DNA of 64,000 nucleotides from an uncultured SAR86 cluster bacterium (GTDB taxonomy: Bacteria > Pseudomonadota > Gammaproteobacteria > Magnimaribacterales > Magnimaribacteraceae). How positions within the stretch are numbered: the first letter of the stretch is position 1; every line of letters begins with the position of its first letter. The stretch spans positions 186,001 to 250,000 of the forward strand of contig CACBUE010000001.1 of the NCBI GenBank assembly GCA_902542325.1, in the 5' to 3' direction. Below, in pieces: positions 39,021 to 46,810 of the stretch. The position numbers were made by a program, and so were the translations under genes. The notes below the pieces were generated by a model, which searched no databases, had not been told where the DNA came from, and saw only the letters and a program-made list of their open reading frames with translations.

Positions 39021-39767
39021 GTGGCTGGTCATTCAAAGTGGGCAAATATCAAGCATCGAAAAGGGAGACAGGATGCTAAGAGAGGAAAGATTTTTTCTGT
39101 ATTAATTAGAGAGCTTACAGTTGCGGCAAAGCTTGGTGGCGGCGTAACAGATGATAATCCAAGATTGCGCACTGCAGTTGATAAGGCCTTAGCTGCAAAT
39201 ATGACTAAAGACACTATTGAAAGAGCTATTCAAAGAGGAGCTGGTGGCTTAGAAGGTGAAAATTTAGAGGAAGTAAGTTTTGAAGGATATGGACCAGGTG
39301 GAATAGCGATAATTGTAGAATCTATGACAGATAATAATAATCGCACAGTTGCTGAAGTAAGACATGCATTTACAAAATCAGGTGGCAATCTCGGAACTAA
39401 CGGGTCCGTATCTTACCTGTTTGAAAAAAAAGGTTTAATAAATATTACTCCTGATCAAGACGCAGACCAGGTAATGGAGATTTCAATTGAAGCTGGAGCT
39501 GAAGATATTGAAGTAAATGAAGACGATAGTATTACAGTGAGCTCTTCACCTGAAGATTTTGAGAATATAAAAAAAGCTTTGTTGGAGAAGGAAATTGATC
39601 TTATTGATTCTGATGTAGCCTTAATACCGGAGACAACTGTTAAAGCTGATTTAGACACCTCTTTAAAGGTTTTTAAGCTGCTTGAAATGCTTGAAGACCT
39701 GGATGATACTCAAAATGTCACCTCCAATATAGAGTTTGCTGAAGGCATGCTGGATCAATTGGACTAA
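39021..39767 (+). CDS. yebC: YebC/PmpR family regulatory/translation-associated protein
   Basis: Conserved three-domain protein of the YebC family; members are known as DNA-binding regulators and, more recently, as factors that help ribosomes on difficult proline stretches. MAGHSKWANIKHRKGRQDAKRGKIF at the start and YEGYGPGG-like FEGYGPGGIAI near 92-102 with NRTVAEVRHAFTKSGGNLG near 112-130 are diagnostic. The GTG start at 39021 follows the aspS stop directly. The usual followers ruvC, ruvA and ruvB are absent here. Confidence 0.95.
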   Translation: MAGHSKWANIKHRKGRQDAKRGKIFSVLIRELTVAAKLGGGVTDDNPRLRTAVDKALAANMTKDTIERAIQRGAGGLEGENLEEVSFEGYGPGGIAIIVESMTDNNNRTVAEVRHAFTKSGGNLGTNGSVSYLFEKKGLINITPDQDADQVMEISIEAGAEDIEVNEDDSITVSSSPEDFENIKKALLEKEIDLIDSDVALIPETTVKADLDTSLKVFKLLEMLEDLDDTQNVTSNIEFAEGMLDQLD

Positions 39768-39768
39768 T

Positions 39769-40185
39769 ATGACAAATTCTAGAAATAAAGGAGCTTCTTT
39801 CGAAAGAGAAGTGGCTAATTTGTTGACTAATGATTTGAATTTAACAAACAATATCAGAAGAATACTCGAGCAAACCAGGGAGAAGCATTTACCCGATTTA
39901 ATGTTGGGAAGGTGGTATCTCGAATGTAAGAGATACGGATCTGGAGCTGAACCATTAGATGCCTGGTGGAAGCAAGTCTTAGAGGCTACAAAAAATAAAG
40001 GAATCCCTGCTTTAGTATACAAGTTCGATAGAAGGCCAATTAAAGTTAGAGTGCCTCTAGGAGCCATAAACCCTTCACTCCATTTAGATTCACCTTTTAC
40101 AGCAGATCTATTATGGGATGACTTTATTTTTCTCCTAAAAGAACTTTATGCCAACGATATAGCTGATCATGAACACATAGACTAA
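39769..40185 (+). CDS. PD-(D/E)XK nuclease, possible Holliday-junction resolvase
   Basis: Small protein of 138 residues with the PD-(D/E)XK order: GASFEREVANLL with Glu12 and Glu14, then LPDLM with Asp43, then YLECKRY with Glu52-Cys-Lys54, followed by a W/Q helix (DAWWKQVLEATK). This resembles archaeal Hjc-type and phage resolvases and other small PDDEXK endonucleases. The first ATG inside the usual family N-terminus, at 39769, is taken as start. It sits between yebC and ybgC, exactly where ruvC-ruvA-ruvB lie in Pseudomonas and relatives, which suggests a junction-resolving role. The fold is well supported; the function is inferred. Confidence 0.75.
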   Translation: MTNSRNKGASFEREVANLLTNDLNLTNNIRRILEQTREKHLPDLMLGRWYLECKRYGSGAEPLDAWWKQVLEATKNKGIPALVYKFDRRPIKVRVPLGAINPSLHLDSPFTADLLWDDFIFLLKELYANDIADHEHID

Positions 40186-40583
40186 TGAAGGATTATAATT
40201 TAAGAATTTATTACGAGGATACTGATGCACAAGGTATTGTGTATTATGCTAACTATCTGAAATTTTTTGAAAGAGCCAGAACTGAGTATTTAAGAGAAGT
40301 TGGTTATGAACAAATGAAGCTTATGCAGGAAGGTATTATATTCATTGTCAGGAGTCTCGAGCTAAAACTTATCAAGCCAGCAAAGTTAGATGACTTTGTT
40401 AAGGTGAGAACTGAATTGTCAAAGCTTGGAAAAGTAAGTTTCGATTTTAAACAAACAGCATATGTCAATGATTCCTTGATTACTGAAGCGAATATTAAAT
40501 GCGGTAGTTTAGATTCGAAAACTTTTATTCCTTCAGTACTACCTGAATATATATTTAACGGAATGAAAAAACTACTTTTATAA
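40185..40583 (+). CDS. ybgC: Acyl-CoA thioesterase YbgC
   Basis: Hot-dog-fold thioesterase of the Tol-Pal cluster. RIYYEDTDAQGIVYYANYLKFFERARTEYL (residues 6-35) contains the catalytic Asp in EDTDAQGIVYYANY. It acts on short acyl-CoA or acyl-ACP and is linked to phospholipid metabolism. The 132 residues are typical. It starts on the last base of the nuclease gene (TAATG) and leads the tolQRAB-pal-cpoB operon. Confidence 0.95.
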   Translation: MKDYNLRIYYEDTDAQGIVYYANYLKFFERARTEYLREVGYEQMKLMQEGIIFIVRSLELKLIKPAKLDDFVKVRTELSKLGKVSFDFKQTAYVNDSLITEANIKCGSLDSKTFIPSVLPEYIFNGMKKLLL

Positions 40584-40587
40584 TTTT

Positions 40588-41262
40588 ATGGATCTCTCAA
40601 TTTTAGAATTATTTTTAAATGCAAGTATTGTAGTTAAATCCGTCATAGTCATTCTAATTCTTGCATCTATTGTCTCTTGGATGATAATTTTTGAGCGTTG
40701 GATTTACATAAAAAAAGTAAAGCAGGAATTCTTCGATTTTGAAACTAGATTTTGGTCAGATTCAGGACTAGAAGCTTTACTTTTAACAAGTCAAGAAGGG
40801 GAACATGAACCAATTGGCGCTGAATATATTTTTCAAGTTGGGTATCTTGACTACAAACGTCTCATAGCAGAAAAAATTGATTCAGATACTATTATGTCAA
40901 GTGTGCAGAGAAATATGCAGGCTGCGTTAACAAAAGAGCAATCATTACTTGAAAAACATTTACCTTTTTTAGCCACTGTTGCTTCTGTGAGTCCTTACAT
41001 AGGTTTGTTTGGAACAGTTTGGGGCATAATGAACTCATTCAGAGGGCTTGCCGGTTCATCTCAAGCTACATTATCTGCTGTAGCTCCCGGTATCTCTGAA
41101 GCTCTTATAGCAACGGCAATAGGACTTTTTGCAGCGATACCAGCTTTAATCGCTTACAACAAGTATATATCTGATTCTGATCGTCTCATTTCAAGTTTTG
41201 AAGGTTTTAAAGAGGAATTTTCGTCGGTTCTACATCGCGATATACAGTCTGATAAAAAATGA
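40588..41262 (+). CDS. tolQ: Tol-Pal system proton channel TolQ
   Basis: Inner-membrane ExbB/TolQ/MotA-family protein that, with TolR, converts the proton gradient into motion of TolA. Three membrane helices at about 15-35, 130-155 and 170-192. LATVASVSPYIGLFGTVWGIMNSF and GISEALIATAIGLFAAIPALIAYN are the conserved second and third helices. The 224 residues match. It is translationally coupled to tolR (overlap of four bases). Confidence 0.95.
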   Translation: MDLSILELFLNASIVVKSVIVILILASIVSWMIIFERWIYIKKVKQEFFDFETRFWSDSGLEALLLTSQEGEHEPIGAEYIFQVGYLDYKRLIAEKIDSDTIMSSVQRNMQAALTKEQSLLEKHLPFLATVASVSPYIGLFGTVWGIMNSFRGLAGSSQATLSAVAPGISEALIATAIGLFAAIPALIAYNKYISDSDRLISSFEGFKEEFSSVLHRDIQSDKK

Positions 41263-41675
41263 AACGAAGAAATCTAATCTCTGATATTAATGTTGTTCCT
41301 TACATAGATGTAATGCTGGTTTTGTTGGTTATCTTTATGATATCTGCTCCTTTGATGGTTCAAGGTATTCAGATAAATCTTCCCGAAGCGTCCTCTGAAG
41401 CTCTACCTGTCAAGAATAATGAACCTCTCATTATTTCCATTAAAAAAGATGGTGCTATCTTTTTGGAAACTCAATCTACTAAAGACAGATCTTTAAGTAT
41501 CGAGGAGATGAACAATTTAGTCTCGAAGATTTTTGAAGCTAGTCCTGGTTTACAAGTCGTCATAAGAGGAGATGGTGAAGTGAAGTATGAAAGAGTCATG
41601 ACTGTTATGGCTGAGTTACAAATAGCCGGAGCTGATGACATAGGCTTAATCTCACAACCAATATCATCTCAGTGA
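41259..41675 (+). CDS. tolR: Tol-Pal system protein TolR
   Basis: ExbD/TolR-family partner of TolQ. A short N-terminus, ISDINVVPYIDVMLVLLVIFM with the functional Asp in the single membrane helix (about 12-32), then a periplasmic domain ending AGADDIGLISQP. The 138 residues are typical. Its TGA stop is read within GTGA, overlapping tolA. Confidence 0.95.
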   Translation: MKRRNLISDINVVPYIDVMLVLLVIFMISAPLMVQGIQINLPEASSEALPVKNNEPLIISIKKDGAIFLETQSTKDRSLSIEEMNNLVSKIFEASPGLQVVIRGDGEVKYERVMTVMAELQIAGADDIGLISQPISSQ

Positions 41676-42277
41676 ACTATTTTGCTCCATTCTTTTTATC
41701 AGTATTTATTCATTTTGGTTTAGTTTTATCCTTTTCAAATTTTTTCACTATAGACTTTGATAAATTTAATATAGAAGCTAAAAAACCCATTACTGCTTAT
41801 ATTGTCTTCGCTGAAAATAAAAAGACCCAAAAAAACCCCATTAAAATCAAACAGGATCTTCAAAATAATACTATTTTGGAAATTGAGGCTGAAAAGATTG
41901 AAATCACTAGCAGCACTTCAGTCATAGAAGCAATTGAAGCTCTGGAGAATATAAAAACTTCCGATTCTCAAGAGAAAGTGGAAGTATCTCAATCCGATGT
42001 TGAGAAGTACTCTTTTGTAATCAAAAAACAAGTTATGTCAAACTGGAAAAGACCTAAAAATCTAAATTCGAATTTAAAGACTGAAATCCAAATTAATCTT
42101 GTACCTACAGGTGAAATTATATCTTCAAGAATAATTAAAGGGAGTGGCAATAAAATTTTTGATAATTCAGCCTTGTCCGCAGTTTCAAAGGTTAGATCTT
42201 TTGAAGGATTAAACATGCAAATGAGTCTATTTGATCAGCACTTTAGAGAATTTATTTTAATATTTAGTCCAAATTAA
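41672..42277 (+). CDS. tolA: Tol-Pal system protein TolA (short form)
   Basis: Links the inner-membrane TolQR motor to Pal and TolB. An N-terminal membrane helix (about 5-25; FLSVFIHFGLVLSFSNFF) precedes a short charged stretch and a C-terminal TonB-like domain (about 110-201) with IKKQVMSNWKRP and TGEIISSRIIKGSGNKIFD. The long alanine-rich domain II of E. coli TolA (421 residues) is reduced here to roughly 85 residues without the alanine-rich repeats. GTG at 41672 overlaps the tolR stop. Position and topology make the call safe. Confidence 0.88.
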   Translation: MNYFAPFFLSVFIHFGLVLSFSNFFTIDFDKFNIEAKKPITAYIVFAENKKTQKNPIKIKQDLQNNTILEIEAEKIEITSSTSVIEAIEALENIKTSDSQEKVEVSQSDVEKYSFVIKKQVMSNWKRPKNLNSNLKTEIQINLVPTGEIISSRIIKGSGNKIFDNSALSAVSKVRSFEGLNMQMSLFDQHFREFILIFSPN

Positions 42278-42290
42278 TTTGAATGACGAA

Positions 42291-43583
42291 ATGTTTTACA
42301 AGAATACTATTTTAATAACTGCATCATTATTTTTTCTTTCAACACTTTCCGGACAGCTCAGAATAGAGATCAAAGGTGGGCTAGAGGACCCAATTAATGT
42401 AGCAGTAGTTCCTATGCAATGGAATTTAGATAGCCCTCAAGATTTATTTGTTCATGAAGTAATAAAGTCAGATCTAGAATCATTCGGAGAATTCGATGTA
42501 TTGCCTCCTAAGAATATGTTGAGTCTACCTAGTTCTAAAGAAGAAGTTTTTTTTAAAGACTGGAGAATATTAGGAACAGATTTCTTGGTGATAGGAGACA
42601 TAGGTCTTTCGGAGGTGGAGAATGAAATAAAAGTTTCATTTATCATTTTTGATATTGTAAAAGAAAGAATAATACATAGAGGAGTAGTATTAGGTTCCAA
42701 AAAGTCTTTGAGAAGAATCAGTCATAAAATCAGTGATAACATTTATTCAAAAATAAATGGTATTCCAGGTATTTTTTCAACTCAAATAGCCTATATAGAT
42801 AAGCCATCTGTCAATGATCCTAACTATAACTTAATGATTTCAGATCTAGATGGATTTCAGAGCTTATCCCTTTTTTCTTCTCCACAACCTTTAATGTCTC
42901 CAAGTTGGTCTCCTGACAAGAAGAAAATTGCATATGTATCTTTTGAAGAAGGAACTTCGCGTATCTTCATACAGCAACTTTCTAATGCTGAAAGGTTTGG
43001 TCTTAAACTTGAAAGAGGAATAAATAGCTCGCCAAATTGGTCTCCAAATGGTGATAAATTGTCTGCTGTCCTATCCAGGACAGGTAATCCGGATATTTTT
43101 ATCTACGATCTTAAACTTTCTACTTGGATCCAAGTTACGAATCATTTTGGAATTGATACTGAACCAGATTGGTCACCTGATTCTAGAAAAATTTTATTTA
43201 CCTCTAATAGATCTGGTTCACCGCAGATATATGAAGCAAATATAAAAACGAACAGAATAAAAAGAATTACTTTCGATGGAACTTATAATGCACGGGGTAG
43301 GTATCTACCCAACGGAAAGGATATTGTCTTTGTTCATAGAAGAAATGGTGTCTTCCATATAGCCAAGCAAAACTTGAGATCTGGAAATATAAATATATTA
43401 ACTAATACTTCATTAGATGAATCTCCAACAGTTTCACCTAATGGAAATGTGGTTATTTATGCAACTAAGGACGGGGATAAGGATATATTGGCCGGTATAA
43501 CTTTAGATGGTAAGACAAAATTTATTATGCCTTCATTGAAGGGAGAGGCGAGAGAACCATCCTGGTCTCCTCTGATAGATTAG
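42291..43583 (+). CDS. tolB: Tol-Pal system beta-propeller TolB
   Basis: Periplasmic partner of Pal. A signal peptide (MFYKNTILITASLFFLSTLS) is followed by an N-terminal domain and six WD40-like propeller repeats, each with an S.SWSPDGKK.IAY-type strand (for example SPSWSPDKKKIAYVS, SSPNWSPNGDKLSAV, EPDWSPDSRKILFTS). ATG 42291 is preferred to a TTG 12 bases upstream, since that adds acidic residues before the signal. It follows tolA and precedes pal. Confidence 0.93.
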   Translation: MFYKNTILITASLFFLSTLSGQLRIEIKGGLEDPINVAVVPMQWNLDSPQDLFVHEVIKSDLESFGEFDVLPPKNMLSLPSSKEEVFFKDWRILGTDFLVIGDIGLSEVENEIKVSFIIFDIVKERIIHRGVVLGSKKSLRRISHKISDNIYSKINGIPGIFSTQIAYIDKPSVNDPNYNLMISDLDGFQSLSLFSSPQPLMSPSWSPDKKKIAYVSFEEGTSRIFIQQLSNAERFGLKLERGINSSPNWSPNGDKLSAVLSRTGNPDIFIYDLKLSTWIQVTNHFGIDTEPDWSPDSRKILFTSNRSGSPQIYEANIKTNRIKRITFDGTYNARGRYLPNGKDIVFVHRRNGVFHIAKQNLRSGNINILTNTSLDESPTVSPNGNVVIYATKDGDKDILAGITLDGKTKFIMPSLKGEAREPSWSPLID

Positions 43584-43597
43584 AATCAAAATAGAAG

Positions 43598-43603
43598 TAT
43601 AAT
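43598..43603 (+). promoter_or_regulatory. Candidate -10 element before pal
   Basis: TATAAT at 43598-43603 in the 37-base tolB-pal gap, with GGAGG (43611-43615) just before the pal ATG. It could give pal extra transcription; no clear -35 is seen. Confidence 0.35.
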
Positions 43604-43620
43604 AGAAACAGGAGGCTCAA

Positions 43621-44085
43621 ATGAACATCATACAAAAATCTTTATTAACTTTTCTCGTAATTACTGTAGCTTCATGCAGTTCTGTCTCAATGGATAGGAC
43701 AAGCGATTCAACAGCCATATCTGCATCTGCATCAGGTGCTTACTCCGATAGCGGTCTCACATCTAACAATATTCTTTACTTTGCATATGACAGATCAGAC
43801 ATAAATTCTGAGGGTAGGGCAAAAATTAGATCACTTGCTAATGTTATAAAAGACAATAATTTAAGTGTAAGAGTTGAAGGACATTGTGATGAGAGAGGGA
43901 CACGTGAATATAATTTAGCCCTTGGAGAACAAAGAGCTAAAACAGTCGCTGAATTATTAATTATCAATGGAGTTTCTTCAGAAAAAATTTCTACTGTTAG
44001 TTATGGTGAGGAAAAACCAGCCGTATCTGGCTCTAATGAGAGCTCTTGGTCAAAGAATAGAAGGGCACTAGTCAAAACATTCTGA
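43621..44085 (+). CDS. pal: Peptidoglycan-associated lipoprotein Pal
   Basis: Outer-membrane lipoprotein of the Tol-Pal system. The signal ends in lipobox VASC (Cys19) with Ser at +2. The OmpA-like domain (about 55-154) contains ILYFAYDRSDINSEGR, VEGHCDERGTREYNLALGEQRA and SYGEEKPAVSGSNE. AGGAGG precedes the ATG. The 154 residues fit the family. Confidence 0.97.
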   Translation: MNIIQKSLLTFLVITVASCSSVSMDRTSDSTAISASASGAYSDSGLTSNNILYFAYDRSDINSEGRAKIRSLANVIKDNNLSVRVEGHCDERGTREYNLALGEQRAKTVAELLIINGVSSEKISTVSYGEEKPAVSGSNESSWSKNRRALVKTF

Positions 44086-44090
44086 TTAAT

Positions 44091-44762
44091 TTGAAAAATA
44101 TTTTTCTTAGTTTTTTTCTTCTATCTTCTTTTGCGATTTTTTCTGAAGAAAATGAAAGTTTAGAACTTCTCTATAAAAAGATTGAAGTCCTTGAAGAGGA
44201 AATTAGAGATTTAAGAAATATACTAGAGGAAAATTCCATTCTGATTGATAGGTCTCTTGAACTTCAACAGCAGAGATACTTAGACTTAGATGCAAGAATA
44301 TTGGAAATATCGAAAATCTCCTCTGAAAAGCCAAGCTCAGTTGATGAGGAGGCCCAATATTTAGATACTGAAGAAAAAGATTTATTTAAGTCAGCGTTAA
44401 TTTTATTTGAAGAATCAAGATTTGCTGAGGCGTTAGAAATTTTCTCTCAAATTATAATTAATTTTCCTGATGGATCTTTTACGGCTGATGCATATTTTTG
44501 GTCTGGTGAATTATTTTTGGCTCAAGAGATGTTCGAAGATGCCAAACTAAGCTTTAAAAATGTAGTAGATAATTTTTATCAACATTCTAGAACACCAGAT
44601 TCTTTATTTAAATTAGGCGAAATTTATAGAATAGAAGGTGATCTTGAGAGGTCACTAGAATTTTATGACAAGGTCAATGAAGATTTTCCTGATTCAGGAG
44701 CCTCTCAACTAGCAAAAAAATCACAAGAAATTTTAAAAGAAGAGTCGAATTTAGTTGAGTAA
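44091..44762 (+). CDS. cpoB: Cell division coordinator CpoB
   Basis: Periplasmic protein that connects Tol-Pal with PBP1b at division. Signal peptide (MKNIFLSFFLLSSFAIFS), an N-terminal coiled coil (about 22-60), and TPR repeats from about 100 to 220 (FKSALILFEESRFAEALEIF, AYFWSGELFLAQEMFEDA, FKLGEIYRIEGDLERSLEFY). The TTG start follows the pal stop by five bases. The 223 residues are slightly below the E. coli length. Confidence 0.9.
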   Translation: MKNIFLSFFLLSSFAIFSEENESLELLYKKIEVLEEEIRDLRNILEENSILIDRSLELQQQRYLDLDARILEISKISSEKPSSVDEEAQYLDTEEKDLFKSALILFEESRFAEALEIFSQIIINFPDGSFTADAYFWSGELFLAQEMFEDAKLSFKNVVDNFYQHSRTPDSLFKLGEIYRIEGDLERSLEFYDKVNEDFPDSGASQLAKKSQEILKEESNLVE

Positions 44763-44784
44763 ACCTTTAAAATACGCATTTTTC

Positions 44785-44860
44785 GGGCCGTTAGCTCAGT
44801 CGGTAGAGCAGTTCGCTTTTAACGAATTGGTCCTGCGTTCGAGTCGCAGACGGCCCACCA
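44785..44860 (+). tRNA. tRNA-Lys (anticodon UUU)
   Basis: Acceptor GGGCCGT pairs with ACGGCCC, the D arm is GCTC-AGTCGGTA-GAGC, the anticodon stem GTTCG/CGAAT holds loop CTTTTAA with anticodon TTT at 44818-44820, and the T arm CTGCG-TTCGAGT-CGCAG is intact. CCA is encoded at 44858-44860. The next gene, crcB, begins eight bases after the CCA. Confidence 0.97.
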
Positions 44861-44867
44861 ACCCTAG

Positions 44868-45233
44868 ATGAATATCTTTTTAATTTGTTTAGGAGGTTCG
44901 ATAGGAGCTCTCAGTAGATTTTATTTATCTAGCCTATTTCAAAAGTCAGAGAATTTGGAAATACCCTTGGGAATTTTAATTGTAAATATTTCAGGTTGTT
45001 TCTTATTGGGTTTGTTTTACCATTTAATGGATTCAAATCTAGAAAGATACTTAACACCATTCCTTTTTGTCGGGTTCTTAGGCGCTTTTACTACCTTTTC
45101 TGCTTTTTCAAAGGAGTCTTTAGAGTTGTTATATCAAGGTAATTTCTTGATGGCCCTTTTATATGTAATACTATCAGTATCATCGTGCTTAGGGGCGACA
45201 TGGTTAGGAATGTACTTAACAAGAGTTAGTTAA
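44868..45233 (+). CDS. crcB: Fluoride ion channel CrcB/Fluc
   Basis: Small dimeric membrane channel that exports fluoride. Four membrane helices; LGGSIGALSRFYLSSLF near the start, IPLGILIVNISGCFLLGLF near 34-52 with the pore Asn, and FLGAFTTFSAFSKESLELL near 72-90 with the conserved TFS. The 121 residues match. It begins eight bases after tRNA-Lys with no visible ribosome-binding site and no fluoride riboswitch upstream. The tail overlaps the convergent next gene by eight bases. Confidence 0.93.
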   Translation: MNIFLICLGGSIGALSRFYLSSLFQKSENLEIPLGILIVNISGCFLLGLFYHLMDSNLERYLTPFLFVGFLGAFTTFSAFSKESLELLYQGNFLMALLYVILSVSSCLGATWLGMYLTRVS

Positions 45234-45789
45234 CTTTTAGTCCTCTAGTATCCCTCATTATTTGTCTATAACTATATCCTCTGTAACCCTCAGAGGTTAA
45301 AAGTTTTGATGCTTCCTTGCGCAGCCAAGTTATTCCTTTTCCTGGATTATCTGTTTGTAATTCCTTTATGACATTCACAACCCTTTCTTTTTTTAGAGCT
45401 GATTCCATTGAAAGACTGCTATTATCGAGCTCTTTGTATTTGGGAGAGGATTTATCAGTCATATAGCCCTTTAAATTTGAGACTTCAAGTGCATCCATCA
45501 TCAACATAGTATTGTATACAATGGTTTTTGATATTGGATTCCTATCCACTTCATCAAGTACGAGTTTTGCCCTAAAAATTATATGGGCTGCAAGCCTTAA
45601 CCTCTCCGATATATTTTCACTATCTAACATTGTAATAACATCATCCCATTTAGTAGAAAAATCAGATTCAGCTAAAATTTCAGCTGCTGCGGCGGCAATA
45701 TTTTGTAAGTTCTTTTTTGGATCAAGATCTTCAACTGCTTCTTGAAGTTGAGTTAAAGAAATATCAAGATGTGATTCTTTAGATTCCAT
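45226..45789 (-). CDS. Hypothetical helical protein
   Basis: I do not recognise this 187-residue protein. It is predicted mostly helical, with no signal peptide or membrane segment. The middle (about 55-105; RLRLAAHIIFRAKLVLDEVD) looks like an amphipathic helix bundle. The C-terminal basic region, WLRKEASKLLTSEGYRGYSYRQIMRD, could be a helix-turn-helix or nucleic-acid-binding tail. The codon use looks like its neighbours. It is convergent with crcB and divergent from a DUF3147 gene. Confidence 0.7.
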   Translation of the reverse strand: MESKESHLDISLTQLQEAVEDLDPKKNLQNIAAAAAEILAESDFSTKWDDVITMLDSENISERLRLAAHIIFRAKLVLDEVDRNPISKTIVYNTMLMMDALEVSNLKGYMTDKSSPKYKELDNSSLSMESALKKERVVNVIKELQTDNPGKGITWLRKEASKLLTSEGYRGYSYRQIMRDTRGLKVN

Positions 45790-45837
45790 ATATCTTCTTT
45801 TATCTTAACTATTGTTGTTTAATTATTAAATAACTTT

Positions 45838-46188
45838 ATGTACACGATAATTAAGATCATTCTTACCGCCTTAATCATAGTTATCATTTCTGAAATAGCT
45901 AAGAGGTCTACACTAATAGCAGGTATTGTAGCTTCCATTCCATTAACGTCTTTGTTGGCTTTTATGTGGCTATATTTTGATACACAAGACCCTAACTCCA
46001 TAAGAGATTTATCTAGAAATATTCTTTTAATGATACCTCCTTCGATTACATTCTTTGTCGTTTTATACAGCTTAATAGGATGGAATATATCTTTCTATTC
46101 AAGTTTATCTATATCAATTTTGCTTACAGCCTTTGTGTATTGGTTATATTTCTTTATATTAGGATTCTTTGGAATCAATTTAAAATAA
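45838..46188 (+). CDS. DUF3147 family membrane protein
   Basis: Hydrophobic 116-residue protein with four membrane helices. The N-terminal LIIVIISEIAKRSTLIAGIVASIPLTSLLAFMWLY and the following TQDPNSIRDLSRNI match DUF3147 small membrane proteins, whose function is unknown. It is divergent from the hypothetical gene at 45226, and a DUF1543 gene follows nine bases later. Confidence 0.8.
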   Translation: MYTIIKIILTALIIVIISEIAKRSTLIAGIVASIPLTSLLAFMWLYFDTQDPNSIRDLSRNILLMIPPSITFFVVLYSLIGWNISFYSSLSISILLTAFVYWLYFFILGFFGINLK

Positions 46189-46196
46189 AAATTAGT

Positions 46197-46466
46197 ATGA
46201 AATTATTTATGGTACATGTTGGATTTTATGACAGATCTATTGGGGACGGGCTCTACGAGACCCATTTGAATTATTTTATAGCCGCTGAGAATGCTAAAGA
46301 AGCCAAAACCAAAGCACATTCTTTAGAGGAATTTCAGGCAAAATCTATGCACATTGATGGGATAAAAGAAATTTCAAATGTTCAAGGCTATGAAGTTATT
46401 CTGAAGGAAGGTTCCGAATCAGAGCAAGGAAAGGTCATTTCATATGATGAAGCAAAGGAGTTATAA
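46197..46466 (+). CDS. DUF1543 domain protein
   Basis: An 89-residue soluble protein. MKLFMVHVGFYDRSIGDGLYETH, a central AENAKEAKTKAHSL and KSMHIDGIKEISNVQGYEVIL match DUF1543, whose function is unknown. ATG at 46197 is chosen because the family begins at MKLFMVHVG; a longer reading from within the DUF3147 gene adds an unrelated hydrophobic stretch. AAAGGAG near its end serves the hinT GTG start. Confidence 0.8.
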   Translation: MKLFMVHVGFYDRSIGDGLYETHLNYFIAAENAKEAKTKAHSLEEFQAKSMHIDGIKEISNVQGYEVILKEGSESEQGKVISYDEAKEL

Positions 46467-46468
46467 GA

Positions 46469-46810
46469 GTGGGCGATACAATTTTTCAAAAGATCATCGA
46501 TAAGGAATTACCAGCAGATATAATTTATGAAGATGATAAATCCTTAGTTTTTAAAGACATTAATCCTGTTGCGCCCACCCATCTATTAATAATTCCAAAA
46601 AAACAAATAGAAAAAATATCTGATGCACAAAAAGAAGATCAGGATCTTCTTGGTCATTTGTTTCTTGTAGCCGGAGAAGTGGCAAGACAATTAGGAATAC
46701 AAGATGCTTTTAGACTTGTTGTGAATAACGGTGCAGGAGCACAACAAACTGTTTTTCATCTCCATATACATCTTATAGCTGAAAGAGATTTTTCCTGGCC
46801 TCCTGGTTAA
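46469..46810 (+). CDS. hinT: HIT family nucleotide hydrolase HinT
   Basis: Purine nucleoside phosphoramidase of the HIT superfamily. TIFQKIIDKELPADIIYEDD at the N-terminus, NPVAPTHLLIIPKKQI near 32-47, and the histidine triad FHLHIHLIAER near 95-105 are clear. GTG at 46469 has AAGGAG eight bases upstream. The 113 residues are typical. Its stop overlaps the convergent bepA stop by four bases. Confidence 0.95.
   Translation: MGDTIFQKIIDKELPADIIYEDDKSLVFKDINPVAPTHLLIIPKKQIEKISDAQKEDQDLLGHLFLVAGEVARQLGIQDAFRLVVNNGAGAQQTVFHLHIHLIAERDFSWPPG

Noticed and set aside
39663-40067. 134-codon minus-strand frame across yebC and the nuclease gene
   Set aside because: Overlaps two recognisable genes on the plus strand and shows no family features.
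44861-44867. Fluoride riboswitch before crcB
   Set aside because: Only seven bases separate the tRNA from crcB, so there is no room.
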